Shown piece by piece: positions 47,562 through 58,822 of a stretch of DNA of 64,000 bases. The stretch is from Chytridium lagenaria (Eukaryota > Chytridiomycota > Chytridiomycetes > Chytridiales > Chytridiaceae), in NCBI GenBank assembly GCA_025449115.1, contig JAHLKC010000008.1:62001-126000 (forward strand), read 5' to 3'. Within the stretch, counting starts at the first letter, position 1. Every line of letters starts with the position of its first letter. A program made the position numbers and the translations under genes. The notes under the pieces were generated by a model. That model was given only the letters and a program-made list of their open reading frames with translations, was not told the origin of the DNA and did no database searches.

Positions 47562-50500
47562 CTACCTCCATCCACCTTGTTGAGGTTGTGGTTGCGCTGC
47601 CGCAGTCTCATCACCACCCTGTTGCATCTCCGCACCACCCTGTTGCATCTCGGCACCACCTTGTTGCATCTCGGCACCTCCCTGTTGCGTCTCACCACCA
47701 CCTTGCTGCACCTCACCACCTCCCTGCACCTCACCACCACCCTGTTGCATCTCCGCGCCGCCACCACCACCACCACGCGCCGCCGCCGCCACGACCACCG
47801 CCACCGCTAAAAAAAAAAACAAAAGCGTCAACGCCAAATCCAGCACCAAAAAAAACAACAAAAAAACCAAAAATCCACTCACAATCGACGTCCACGTCCA
47901 CGTCTACGACCACCGCCACACCACCACGACGCCACCAAACTGTCTACTAATAGCGTTTCTGGCCCTACCAAACGAAAAAAAAAACGTTACAAAGCGTCAC
48001 GACAGAGAGCGAGAGAGGGGATACACGAAACGAAAAAAAAAGAGATGTAGGAGCCAAGAAAGAATCTACAAACCTATTCCTAGCCCACCCCTTAAACCGG
48101 TTCATCCTACACAAAAAAAGAAAAAAGAATCAGTCAACACCACCTCTTACCCACTAAAAAAAAAAAAAATTCCCATACCCCTGTTGAGCCCTACAAAAAA
48201 CAAAAACGCATCAGCATCCTTATCCCTCAACAAAAAAAAGACGAAAAGTACTCACATCCCCCTCATCCGCTTCCTCGCATACCCTTTAGCCTGTCCAAGT
48301 GCATTCTTGGCCCTACGCAACAAAAAAAGAGAAGGAGGGGGCCGTCAACCACTGCAACCAAAAAAAAAAGAAAAGAAAAGCCAAACATGGTAAAAAAACT
48401 CACATCCCCCTCAAAGCGCCCTTGAATCCACCACTCGCCATGTTCCGCGAAAACCCACGCATTCTAAAAAAAACCGCGTTAAAGAGACGACGACCGGGGG
48501 AAAAAAAAATTACAAAACTCACAATCCACCCAACCCCACGTCCACGTCCACCACCACCACCACCACCAGCAAGGTTACGAAGCCTACAAAAAAAAAGGCG
48601 GGGAAACCCCAACATCATCAACCACATATACACAACAAAGAAAACCCAACGAGAAAGAAAAACAAAGAAAAAAACATCTACTCACATCCCACCAGCCTTC
48701 CTCAACATCCCTCCAAACCCTCCACGTCCACCACCACGTCCACCAGCAAGGTTACGAAGCCTATGAAAAAAAAAAGGGGAAACCCCAAAATCGTCAGCCA
48801 ACATATACACCTGTCCAAAACAACAAACAGAAACAAGCACAACAAAAAAAAAAAACAGAAAACATCTACTCACATTCCACCACCAGCCTTCCTCAACATC
48901 CCTCCAAACCCTCCACCACCACCACGTCCACCAGCAAGGTTACGAAGCCTACAAAAAAAAAAAAATCGTCAACCATCATACACACCTCTCCCCAAACCAA
49001 CAAAACCAACAAAACCAAAAACACAACCACACAAAAAAAAACCACAAAAAACAAAAACAGTCTACTCACATTCCACCACCAGCCTTCCTCAACATCCCTC
49101 CAAACCCTCCCCGTCCACCACCACCTCTCAACATATTCTTCGCAAACCCACCAAGCCTATTTCCCAAAAAAAAAAAAAACATCAACAACAATCCCAACAA
49201 AAAACCGCAAAAAAAAACAAACACTCACATCCCCTTGACACCACTCCCCGTCCCCCTCATCAAAGCTTTAGCAGCCCTACAAAAAAAAATACCCGTCAAC
49301 ATCACCCCAAAGAACACAAAAACACGACTTCAATATACTCACATCCTCCAAACCCTCCTCCCATACCCCCACTCAACCCCTTCTTCAACATATTCTTCGC
49401 AAATCCACGTGCCCTAAAAAAAAAAAAACACAAGGGTCAACAACATCTCAAGAAAACAAAAAAAGCACGCATGACTTACATCCCTCCAAAACCCACGTCC
49501 TTTACTCTTAATCATGTTCTTTGCAAACCCACCAAGCCTGTACATAAACAAAAAAGCGTCAAAAAAAAACATCAAAAGTCGTCATCGTTATGACAAAAAA
49601 AAAAAAGCGTCCAAAAAAAACCATATCGTCAAAAAAAAAAGGAGGTAATGGTTTTTACCACAAAAAAAAACACAGAAAAACAAGGGAGTCCAACAACCAC
49701 TTCCCCAGAGAAACAAGAAAAACAAAACAGCACGCATGACTCACATCCCTCCAAGCCCACGTCCTTTACTCTTAATCATGTTCTTCGCAAACCGCCAAGC
49801 CTGTACAAAAAAAAGAGCGTCAAAAAAAAAGTCGTCATGGTTTCAAGACAAAAAAAAAAGCGTCCAAAAAAAACCCATAACGTCAAAAAACCAAACCAAT
49901 AAAAAAATCATCGTCATAGTCTAAAACAAACTTACATTCCACCCAACCCACGCCAGCAGCACCTCCACGCAACATGCCTCCAATCTTCCCAAACCTAAAA
50001 AAAAAATAATAAGTTTCCCGAAAACCACAATAAAAAAAAAAAAATCACATACAATCCCCCACGACCGCCACCACCGCCTTGTTGGTTTCTAAAAACAAAG
50101 CTCGTCAGAAAAAAAAGGCGCAGAGTTTAAAAAGCGTTTTTAAAAATTACCGGTTGCTAAAAAAAAAAACAAACGTTAGATCGATGACATTGGGGGGGAG
50201 AAATGATGGGTACTTACCGGTTGGTTCTATATCGAGAAAGGTGGTGTGATGGAAAAAGGGAAAAGGTTAGTCGCCAAGAAAAATAAGGGGGCGGAGGGGG
50301 GGAAGACTTACAATTTGTTGAACCTAGAGGAAAGCGAAAGGAAAAAAAGATAAAGGTAAGACATCGACGATGAAAAGAAGCCGTAAACTCGTGAGACTTA
50401 CTGGTCCTTGGCACTACAACAACAAAAGTCAGAACTATGTCAACACAAAAAAAAAAAGTGACATGGAACTTACAAGCTCTTGATTCTAATGTATCAAGTG

Positions 50501-52605
50501 AAAAAAAAGGGGTATAAGTCACAGGCTATCCGAAAAAACTGCAGCTTCAACGATCTTACCGATCCTTTGCGCTAAAAAAAGGGGGGAAAGTCAGTCCACG
50601 CGTGTACAGCCAAAAAAGAACAAGGGATACTCACAAACTCTTAATCCTGTTGGTGATTGCCTTTTTGGTGCTAAAAGAAGGAAGAAGAAAGCGTTAGCAA
50701 AGAAAACAGGGATGACGAGGGGGGACATGACTCACAATTTCTGTCCACTAAAGACGCAAAGAAAAAGGAACGCGGGTTAGTTTTCTCCCCCAATGGTAAA
50801 GATGTGAGCGACGCTTACAGTTTCTTGAGACTAAAAGGAGGGGAAATTGTTAAATACGAAAAAAAAAAAACAAAGGAAGAAGATGGACATACCCATTCTT
50901 GGCGCTATAAAGATCGAGGAGATGCGATGAAGAGGGTGAGTTTTATGAAAAAGATTGGTTGGAAGAGCGTTGTTTCGGTGACTTACAGTTGTTTCAAACT
51001 AATGAAAAAGGGGAGATGATTAGAAAAATGGCTTTTTGAAGAGAAAGAAAAACAATAGGCACGTACCCGCCACTCATCCTAGATAAAGACGGAAACAAGA
51101 AGGAATGATTCGGTTAAGACTTTGATGGACGCGATGGTGATGTTGGGAAAGGCATGACTTACATTTTCTTGAGACTATAAAAAAAGAGGTGGTTAGAGAT
51201 GTCATGCAGAAAGAAAATATTTGTTTTTGTTGTACGTACCCGCCACCAGCGCTGATGCGAAAGAGATTTGGAAATGGGGGAAAAGAGGGGTTACACTTTA
51301 GGAACACGTTTGACGGTAAAAAGCGGGTGTGGACTTACAGTTTCTTCATACTATAGAAAGAGGGAATAGGATTAGTGGGAATGTTTTGTAGAAGGAGGGG
51401 GGATGGGAAAAGGAGGTGACTCACCCTGCACCGATACTGCGAAAGGATAGGGAGAGGGAGTTTGATAAGTATACGAGATGAAAAGTAGATGGAGAAACCG
51501 CGTGAACGAGGACTTACAGCTTCTTGGCACTGTTTGTAGAAAAAAACGGGAAAGGTTAGGAAATTGTACAAACAAAGAGATCCACACAGTGTAAACTTAC
51601 CCCATACCGATACTACGTTATCGAAAAAAATTGGGAAGAATGATTAGGAGCGGTTGTGATGGTGTGAGGACCAAAGTATACGAAAAGTGATGACTTACGC
51701 CTTCTTGACACTGTTTAAAAAAAAGGAAGGTGGGGTTAGATAAATTCATACAAGAAAAAAGAAAGAGTAAAAGATGAACAGGGTTAAGTAGACTTACCCG
51801 AAAGCGACACTATAGGACGAGGAAAAGATGTACAAAGATAATTTGTGATTAGTGAATACTCTTGATGGCAGTGTGTATGTTTTCCAGCAGGGGATCGATG
51901 AAATGAAATACTTACGCCTTCTTGATACTGTTATATGGGAAGAAAAGGGAAAGAAGAAAAGAGTTAGAATAGATACACAATAGGATAGATAGGTCTGTAG
52001 AAATCAGGATAGGTTCAACTTACCCAATAACGGCACTGAGAGTAGGATGAGGAAAGAAGAAGAAGAGTTACTACATGAGGATTCAAAGCAAAGGGTATAA
52101 TGTCTTGATTGTTTGATAAAGGTTTTGGACTTACAGCTTCTTGATACTGTTTTAGAAAAGAGTAAAAAAGGAGATTAGCATTTCAACTCTTTGTAGATAC
52201 AAAAGAAAAATATTATGCGAGATTGGACTTACCCAAGGCGATACTGAATGACATGAACGAGATAAAAAAAAAAACCGTGAATAAAAAGGAATTGGTCAGT
52301 GACAGGTTTCAACACCACCGACCAAAAAAAGGAAATGAAAGAAAAGGAACATACAGTGGAAGAAAGGGAAAGATATTTTCTTCCTGCTCATCATCACCCT
52401 TTCCGTCACCACGTCCACGAGGACCACCTCTCCTCAGACCCCGACCAGGTGGCATACCCATGGGAGGTCTAAATCCACCACCTCCATAAGGTGACATTCC
52501 GGACCCAGAGAATCCACTTTGGGCAGGTCTATCCATGACAAACTGAGCAGAGACCATCTGCAGCAAGAGCATGAGCACCAGGCTCAACGCTCTTAATTGC
52601 TTCAT
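47562..52605 (-). CDS. secreted micro-exon gene: tandem 12-nt exons encoding a KK/G octad repeat, Gly-rich C-terminus
   Basis: ATG at 52605 (exon 1: 52355-52605) encodes a signal peptide (KQLRALSLVLMLLLQMVSA) and a Gly/Pro/Arg-rich segment, ending in phase 2. About 40 further exons follow, bounded by GT-AG introns of mostly 58-111 nt. Exons 3-18 and 20-23 are each exactly 12 nt; exon 2 is 11 nt in this sequence, probably 12 with one missing C. Others are 36, 9, 6 and 36 nt. All keep phase 2-2, so each microexon adds one tetrapeptide: I-K-K-L, A-V-I-G, I-K-K-A, V-A-F-G and so on. From 50088 down, exons lengthen to 48-87 nt and become Gly/Arg/Met-rich (LGGFAKNM, LRNLAGG, FGGMLRKAGG). The last exon (47562-47806) ends with AEMQQGG repeats. 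Total about 555 residues. A few long exons (49936, 49745, 49480, 48523, 47883) are one base off phase. No family recognised; extracellular structural or membrane-active roles are guesses. Confidence 0.82.
47590..47760 (-). repeat. 21-nt coding repeat (AEMQQGG / GEVQQGG)
   Basis: Within the last exon, a 21-nt unit (ATGCAACAGGGTGGTG plus C/GAG) recurs about seven times with small changes. It encodes Glu-Met/Val/Thr-Gln-Gln-Gly-Gly heptads just before the PQPQQGGWR terminus. Confidence 0.85.
47883..50088 (-). repeat. Gly-rich exon series of the micro-exon gene
   Basis: Exons at 50053-50088, 49936-49994, 49745-49800, 49480-49537, 49343-49413, 49229-49276, 49070-49156, 48874-48948, 48686-48760, 48523-48583, 48404-48463, 48256-48312, 48179-48190 (12 nt), 48074-48106 and 47883-47964. 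Adjacent pairs are near copies: 49745-49800 with 49480-49537, and 48874-48948 with 48686-48760. This again shows exon-plus-intron tandem duplication. The introns are very A-rich on the plus strand. Products repeat GGFAKNM and FGGMLRKAGG units. Confidence 0.75.
50151..52243 (-). repeat. array of 24 consecutive exons (21 of them about 12 nt) with their introns
   Basis: Exons (plus coordinates) in transcription order: 52233-52243, 52135-52146, 52024-52035, 51916-51927, 51798-51809, 51699-51710, 51601-51612, 51518-51529, 51425-51436, 51339-51350, 51240-51251, 51163-51174, 51067-51078, 50987-50998, 50893-50904, 50819-50830, 50736-50747, 50635-50670 (36 nt), 50560-50571, 50474-50485, 50402-50413, 50312-50323, 50218-50226 (9 nt), 50151-50156 (6 nt). 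Each is flanked on the coding strand by AG on its 5' side and GTAAGT, GTGAGT, GTACGT or a similar donor on its 3' side. The odd/even alternation (xAAGAAxx versus GG-ending exons) indicates growth by duplication of a two-exon unit of about 150-200 bp. Confidence 0.85.
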
Positions 52606-53209
52606 CGTTTGAGTGTTGTTGTTGTGTTGATGGTTTTTGACGGGTCAATTGTTGTTATTCGCTCTCTCTTTTTGATGACGTTTTCTGTTGATTGTTGGTT
52701 GGTGGTGTTTGTTTTTTTTTGGGGGGGAGTTCCTCGCGAGTGGTGGGTTCGTGTAAAAAGGACCGCTCGCTCCCGGGAAGTGTGTTGGATGGAGGAAATA
52801 TCAAACTGCTTTTGTGCAGTTGTAGTCTGTTATAGAAAGGGGGGTTATGGTTTTCGTTGCCTCCTATCGTTGACAGTTTTGATGAGGGGTTGGTTTTTGT
52901 TGTAGCTTGCTCTCTCTACTGGGTTCCTCTTGTCCTCGATTCGCTTTTAGAATGGATGGGGTATGGGAGGATGGTAGGATGGGAGGGAATGGATGGGATG
53001 TAAGGACAAAGGAGTTGTTGCTGACGCAACGCTTAGCAAAGGAGTGAAAGCAGATTAGGTAGGGTAGTGTGTGAGGGAGAGAAGGAGAGTGAGCGTGGAG
53101 AGCAACGATAAAAAGGGGGGTATTTGAAGTGTATTGGGATGAAGAAGTTGTGGTGGTGGTTTGTGGTGGTTGAATGTGGAATTAAGAAGTGAATGAATGA
53201 ATGGGGATT
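52606..53209. promoter_or_regulatory. upstream region of the micro-exon gene
   Basis: G/T-rich plus strand (pyrimidine-rich on the coding strand) directly upstream of the micro-exon gene. It presumably holds its promoter; there is no defined box I can point to with confidence. Short GGATGGGA-type direct repeats lie near 52950-53000. Confidence 0.35.
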
Positions 53210-54620
53210 ATCTGTCAGTATAATTAATTATTATTATTTGGATATTATAGTATTTTACTATTAATTGGATGATAGAGGGACAAGTATTATTTACCAGTGT
53301 AAGGAATGAATAGGGGTATTATTACGATTATTGTTATTTTATTATTTATTTTATTTTACATATAAGCTGGAAAGAAAATGGAATTTTATTATTATTTGGT
53401 AATAGACACTATTAGGTAGACTGCTATGGAATTGTCATTTCTAATTGTTTTATTTCCAATTACTATATAATAATAATGAGTTTGAAATGAGACACATTTT
53501 CATATTAATATTATTATTAAATAATAAATAATTTGTGTCTCTTATTCCTATAAATATATTATTAAAATTTAAATAATAATAATAATATTCCATTTGGCTG
53601 ACTTGTCTGACTTGACTTGAACTGTTACTAACAACTGACTCATGACTGGGTTGTTTCTTGTTTAATTCTTCTTTTGACACACAACAAGGTGTGGTGGTGC
53701 CGTGGTGGTGGTGGACGTGGTTACATTGATAAAAGATGGCTTTCTTTTTAAATTTAATTAATTATTATATTTTTATTATTTATTATTTTATTATTTAAAT
53801 AGTTTATCCAATTATCCAATCATATACAAGCTCAGCCTTTATAATACTAATTAACAATGAAATACAATCAGAGAGCGGCTTCAATGTTATTATTAAATCA
53901 TAAATATTTGATATGTGTAACAACATCTCCACATTCTACTTGGTCACAACCCTTATTTGTCTATTTGTTTATTTATTTTATTTATTATTTATCTATTTAT
54001 TTATTTATTTCCATCTCTGCCCCATCCACGCAATAATAATAATGTTTGTCAGTTTTAGATTATATTATTAATAGTAATATTAATCTGCATTTCATCAATA
54101 ATAAATATTTACTTTTCTGGAATTGTCAATCTCACCATTCCTGTCACACACACAAGAACAGATTGAAAATCCCATCATCGGTTCTACATCTATTACAATG
54201 GCTGTCAAGGAATAATTCATTGCTCAGTTACCTATGGGTGATGCGGATAGTTGCGCGTTTGAAGCTTATAGGTAAAATGCGGTAAAGCAAGTTTAATAAC
54301 CTTTTAAATTATGACTTTGAAACTTCATAAATATCCATTGTGGAGGTAAACAAACCACGTACTTGGGTTTGCTGAATATCTTTTCACTGTAGCCGGGGAA
54401 AAAAAACGTTAAAAAGAAGTGGGTTGTTTATAAATTAGTCATTTATATTATTTTTTAATTATTCTTTGATTAGATTGTTTTTCTCTTTATTAATACCATA
54501 AACGAGAATGAATAAGTAACAGTCAACACAAAGAGTTTTAGTATGCTTAGGAGAAGGCGGTTACGGCGCGATTTTGTGGAGAGATCCCTTTGACGGATGG
54601 TTTGACGAGTAAAGAAGAGT
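53210..54620. other. strongly AT-rich intergenic region
   Basis: Sequence dominated by TTATTATTA, TTTATTTATTTA and AATAATAAT runs. No ORF with coding character. Could be a matrix/origin-like or degenerate repeat region; nothing specific is supported. Confidence 0.5.
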
Positions 54621-55299
54621 AAAAGGTATCTTATTCACATAAGTGTTGTTTTCATCTTCTTTTTGAGTTTTATCTAACCATGTAAAGACTTATTCCAGAT
54701 ATATGCGACTCCTCATTCATACCGATCCTCACCGTTCATATTTCCGAATTCCCCCTCATTCATACTAACACCACCAGTCTTTTATAACTGACTCGCCTTC
54801 CTCCGTGCGTCTCCCACCGTCATTCGTACCCCTCTCAAACCCCATCCTTGTTTTTTTATTGTGTAAAGAAAAAGGAATCTGAGCAAATGCTCGTAAAACT
54901 CTTTTTTAAAAAACTTTAATCAACGCGTTATTGATTTTGCTTTAATAAAGAACATTACTGCTTTTGTGGTGTCTCTAGGAAATCCCTCCTATATTTATCC
55001 AACAATGCAGAAGCACATTAGAGTATTACGGTCCAGCCTTTGATTAAAGTGTTAGCATTACGTTATCTCATCCACATCCTCAACATACTTTTCGTTACAA
55101 CTATACAAAAAAAAAAAAAAAAACTTTCTCGTCCTATTTGAGTACCATCGCTCCTTTAAAACCAAAAGAAATATGAATACCACTTTAACAATTTATCCAA
55201 TACCCCATATATTAATCATCCATGCCAGATAAAATAAAGGCAATCACTCGTTCCAAAGAATGGCCATGCGGAAAAAATAATAAAATAATAAAAATTCCA
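54621..55299. other. intergenic region 3' of the GPCR gene
   Basis: About 680 bp with poly-A runs (for example 55107-55123) and no recognisable gene. Confidence 0.4.
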
Positions 55300-58200
55300 T
55301 CACTCCCCTTCCACCTCTTCAGGAATACCCTTTTTCACAGCCTTCGCCGCTTTCTGTCCCCCCTCAAAAAACTCTTTAAACTTGCCCACAAACTGCTCAC
55401 AAATCTCTGGCGTCTCATACTCCAACCTCAACTGAAACGGTTTAATCTTCAACCCCTTCACCTCGGCTCTAGGATTCATCACATTCACATACGTGTTCTC
55501 CGTCACAACCATCACTTCAGGTGCCAAATGAAACGCTCTCGCCCTCTCCGGTTCCTCCACCGCCACCCAAACCCGATCCCCCAACCGATTCATCGACAAA
55601 TACCCTTCATACCATCTACTCCAAAACGGCGTCGTTTTGATTTGAAATATAATCGCCCCCATATCCTGAAACTTGAACGCGAGAAGCTCCTCCTTCTCAT
55701 CTTTCGTGTCATCTTCATCCACATCCGTGACTGCGCTTTTGGCGTATCCGTTCCGCTTCGATCCGGATGCGCTGCCTAACGAGGAATCACCTTTAGGCGT
55801 GTTGCGGGCGGCAAAGTAGATGGTGAGGACTTTGGATCCAAACATGGAGATGAGGGTGAATGTTGTCAATGTCCACACAGCGACCGTTCGGATCATGATG
55901 TTCCAAGCGGATGGTTCCATGGTCAGAAGGATAGGTAGGATGGTGGATCCTACAAACACAAAGGCGACCACGACGGCGGACATGAAGACGGATTCACTGT
56001 ATGATGCGTGAACGTTCCGAGTGAGGTAGGAGAGGTATCCGGCGAGGATGATCATGGAGACGTTGTAAAACGTATAAAGCAATCACAATCATTTGTTCAC
56101 GAGGGTCATTGGAACTACAGACGTAGATGAACATTTCCTCTGAATTGACGAAAAGCGTAGGTTGAACATTCGTGAGCCCCGTTCGAAGGGCCAACAACAA
56201 GGCTTCGATACCGACAAACAACACCGTCGCGCAAAGAAGCGGAGGATCTTTCATGTACTTTAACAACGTCCCGTTATTGTTATTAAAGAGGTAGTAGACA
56301 CGAGCGTTCTTGACAACGATGGACCCAAAAACCATGGAGAAACCTATGAGAGGAACCAGAGTTGAAGTTCACAGCTGGCTTGGTTCACGCGACCGATAAA
56401 GAAGACGTTGGAGGCGTAGGAGAAGAGTGTGCCAATCACAAAGACCACGCAGAACGGAGGAGATGCCGTTTTAAACACTTTTTGGTCCCGGTAGACGAGG
56501 ACAATGATGAAACAGGACATGGAGAAGAAGATGCCGGTGACTTCTAATACTATAAGGGTGATCCCACCCCCTGAGGCGAGGTTGTTGACGGATTCGTAGG
56601 AACTATGGGGATTGGGCGGTCTAAAGGAGGAATGCTGGAGCCTGTATTTCTATTAGCAAATGATAATGATGGGGGGCGTTTACCATTGTAGAAAGTAGGC
56701 GATCCTTGTATTGTAATATTTTTACCGCTAATATCAGTGACAGCAAAAGCGTTAGGCCGACTAAAAGAATTGACCGTCCGAAAATTATCTCCAGTAAGAC
56801 TCGTGAACATATAAGACCTATTGATCATGCATTCATTAGAATTATTTCTGGGGATCCTTTTTTTTGCACTTACACACTCAAATCTCCTTGTTCGTTCAAT
56901 AAAATCGGATCGTAGGTGACTCCTGAGTAGCTTGTATTTCGAAAAGCGGCGAAACCAAGGTGAGGCTTTAAAGCCCCGTTGACCAACATTTGAGGGGTAA
57001 CGTTTCGGGCCCATGGCCTTTTTTTTGTGTGAAAGGGAAAAAAACCTCTTGTTAACAGGCAGGTATACTAGGGGAATCGGGGGCATGACAACACAATGAA
57101 AAGAAACCACCAAAAGCAAGTGAAAGAACGACAAATAAATAAATAACTGTGAAAGGAAAAAAACCTCTTGTTAACAGGCAGATATACTAGGGGAATCGGG
57201 GCCATGACAACAACAACACAATGAAAAGAAACCACCAAAAGCAAGTGAAAGAACGACAAATAAAAATAAATAACGATACAATAAAGATTCGTCAACAAGC
57301 AGGTGAACGAAAACAAATCGAAAAATGACATAAAAGATAAAGATTTTTTTACAAATAAACAAAGATTTTAAAAATGATCTCAAACCTGTGTCATCCCAAT
57401 TAGCATCGTCTTCACGCAATCATACCCCTCCGCAGCATACCGAGGTAGTTCTCCATTAGGCATCATATACCTACATCACAATAAACATGGCGGTAAAACA
57501 CCCCTTCAAACTTACTTTTGCGGGTTACTCTGACTCAACTGGTTTCCACTTTTGTCGGAATCCTTTCACACTTGGAACTTCAGGACCAGGTCGATCACTT
57601 CTCACCAATGTGAAACCTTGAATATCCTTGGAATTCACTATACAAAAACCATCAATGGACTAAAATCACGGTGTACAAAACCTTGCTCTGCATTATCATA
57701 AGGCGGATTTGTCCCAATCCACGCAAACTGAGGGCCAACAAGAGAAGGGTTGCTAAAAAAAAACAAACCACCACATCAGCCTCCAAAAAAAAAAACAAAC
57801 CAAACACATACTTTCTCATCGCGGATCGATAAACCTGCATCGTGACCGTCGAATTGGCAATGACAATGATATACCTCGCCTTCAAATTATTGATCACCTG
57901 AAACGGATAACTAAAATCATTCTGACTCAACGATTCCATCGATATCTCCATTTTCGTGAGCAACGTCACGTTGAACGTCGTGGCAGTGTTTAACGTTGTC
58001 TCAATGTCATTCGCGTCTATTCATGATGTTCAGGGTTGCGTCGTTAGAAGGGGGTGGGATTCGGTACCTGCAGTGTTGCGATCTTCGGGGCTAGAACCAT
58101 GGCTACACGGGTCACGTTCCATCGTTGGAGGAGAAGGAGAACGTGTGTGCCTATGCCGGTTCCCGGTTGCATACGGAAAAAATAGGGATAGTTGAATTTA

Positions 58201-58822
58201 TCAGATAGAGTTAATGACGTTTGGGAGGCTCCGCAAAACGGTATCTGGATAGAGTTATGGTGATAGACTCAAATAAAGCGTACCTTATAATGCGAGAAGA
58301 TCTCTGCGTTGAATCTATAACACATGACTTGAGCATTTTTGAAAATGGAGGTGATTTCAACTCACATGGTAGTTTTATCCCAAAGTCCTCCAATAGCTCC
58401 AGTAACTAAATAAAAAAAGTCAGGCTTGAGCGAGTCTACCAACTCTACCATTAAACTGCTTTGTAACATTGATAGCCGCAACAAGCGAATAACCACCCGA
58501 ATCAAACGTCACAAAATCATTACTATATCGAGGATCCCATTCATTCACTCTCTGAATCCTAACTTCCGTCTGCGGCAGCACCGTAGCATCATCATTGATC
58601 TCATTCACTGCAAGCTATCTGAATCAACAAGTCTGTCAAGCAACCCCCCCGGCTCACCTCTGCAGCAGCTTCAATCGTTGTGACATCACTGATGGCAGAT
58701 GTCTCGTTTAAAGCGTAAGGGAAGATGAAGGCGAGGGAGATGAATGTGGCGGATTTTTGTGGAAGGAGAGCTAGAGTTGGGGAGAGGAGAAGGAAGATGA
58801 CCCAGATCCAGTGAGTGATCAT
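55300..58822 (-). CDS. class C (GABA-B-like) G-protein-coupled receptor with periplasmic-binding-type ectodomain
   Basis: ATG 58822 begins a signal peptide (WIWVIFLLLSPTLALLPQ), then a bilobed binding-protein-like ectodomain (SATFISLAFIFPYAL; YSLVAAINVTKQFNG; NLKARYIIVIANSTVTMQVY at about 57870; AAEGYDCVKTMLIGM at about 57430; HLGFAAFRNTSYSGVTYD at about 56960). Seven helices follow: about 56590-56490, 56450-56390, 56390-56290, 56260-56190, 56090-56020, 55990-55920 and 55900-55810. The NVSMIILAGYLSYLTRNV segment at TM5-ICL3 is typical of GABA-B-like receptors. The cytoplasmic tail (to 55300) is Lys/Glu-rich. One extra base seems present in TM5 near 56075; correcting it joins two frames. Zoosporic fungi are known to carry class C receptors; the ligand cannot be told from sequence. 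Introns are short except one of about 370 nt (57015-57390) holding a tandem repeat. Confidence 0.82.
57031..57273. repeat. 120-bp tandem duplication inside a GPCR intron
   Basis: GAAAGGGAAAAAAACCTC at 57031 recurs as GAAAGGAAAAAAACCTC at 57151. The following sequence (CTTGTTAACAGGCAG ... CAAGTGAAAGAACGACAAAT) is almost identical in both copies. The pair falls between two ectodomain exons, which explains the unusual intron length. Confidence 0.9.

Noticed and set aside
47577..49902. Long plus-strand frames rich in Pro, Lys, His and Thr
   Set aside because: They are antisense shadows of the A-rich introns and Gly-rich exons of the minus-strand micro-exon gene and run straight across its splice sites.
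50151..52243. CRISPR-like array (short repeated motifs at 75-115 bp spacing)
   Set aside because: The repeated motifs are splice-site-bounded coding exons of a eukaryotic gene. Spacers differ in length and the repeats are not identical or palindromic.
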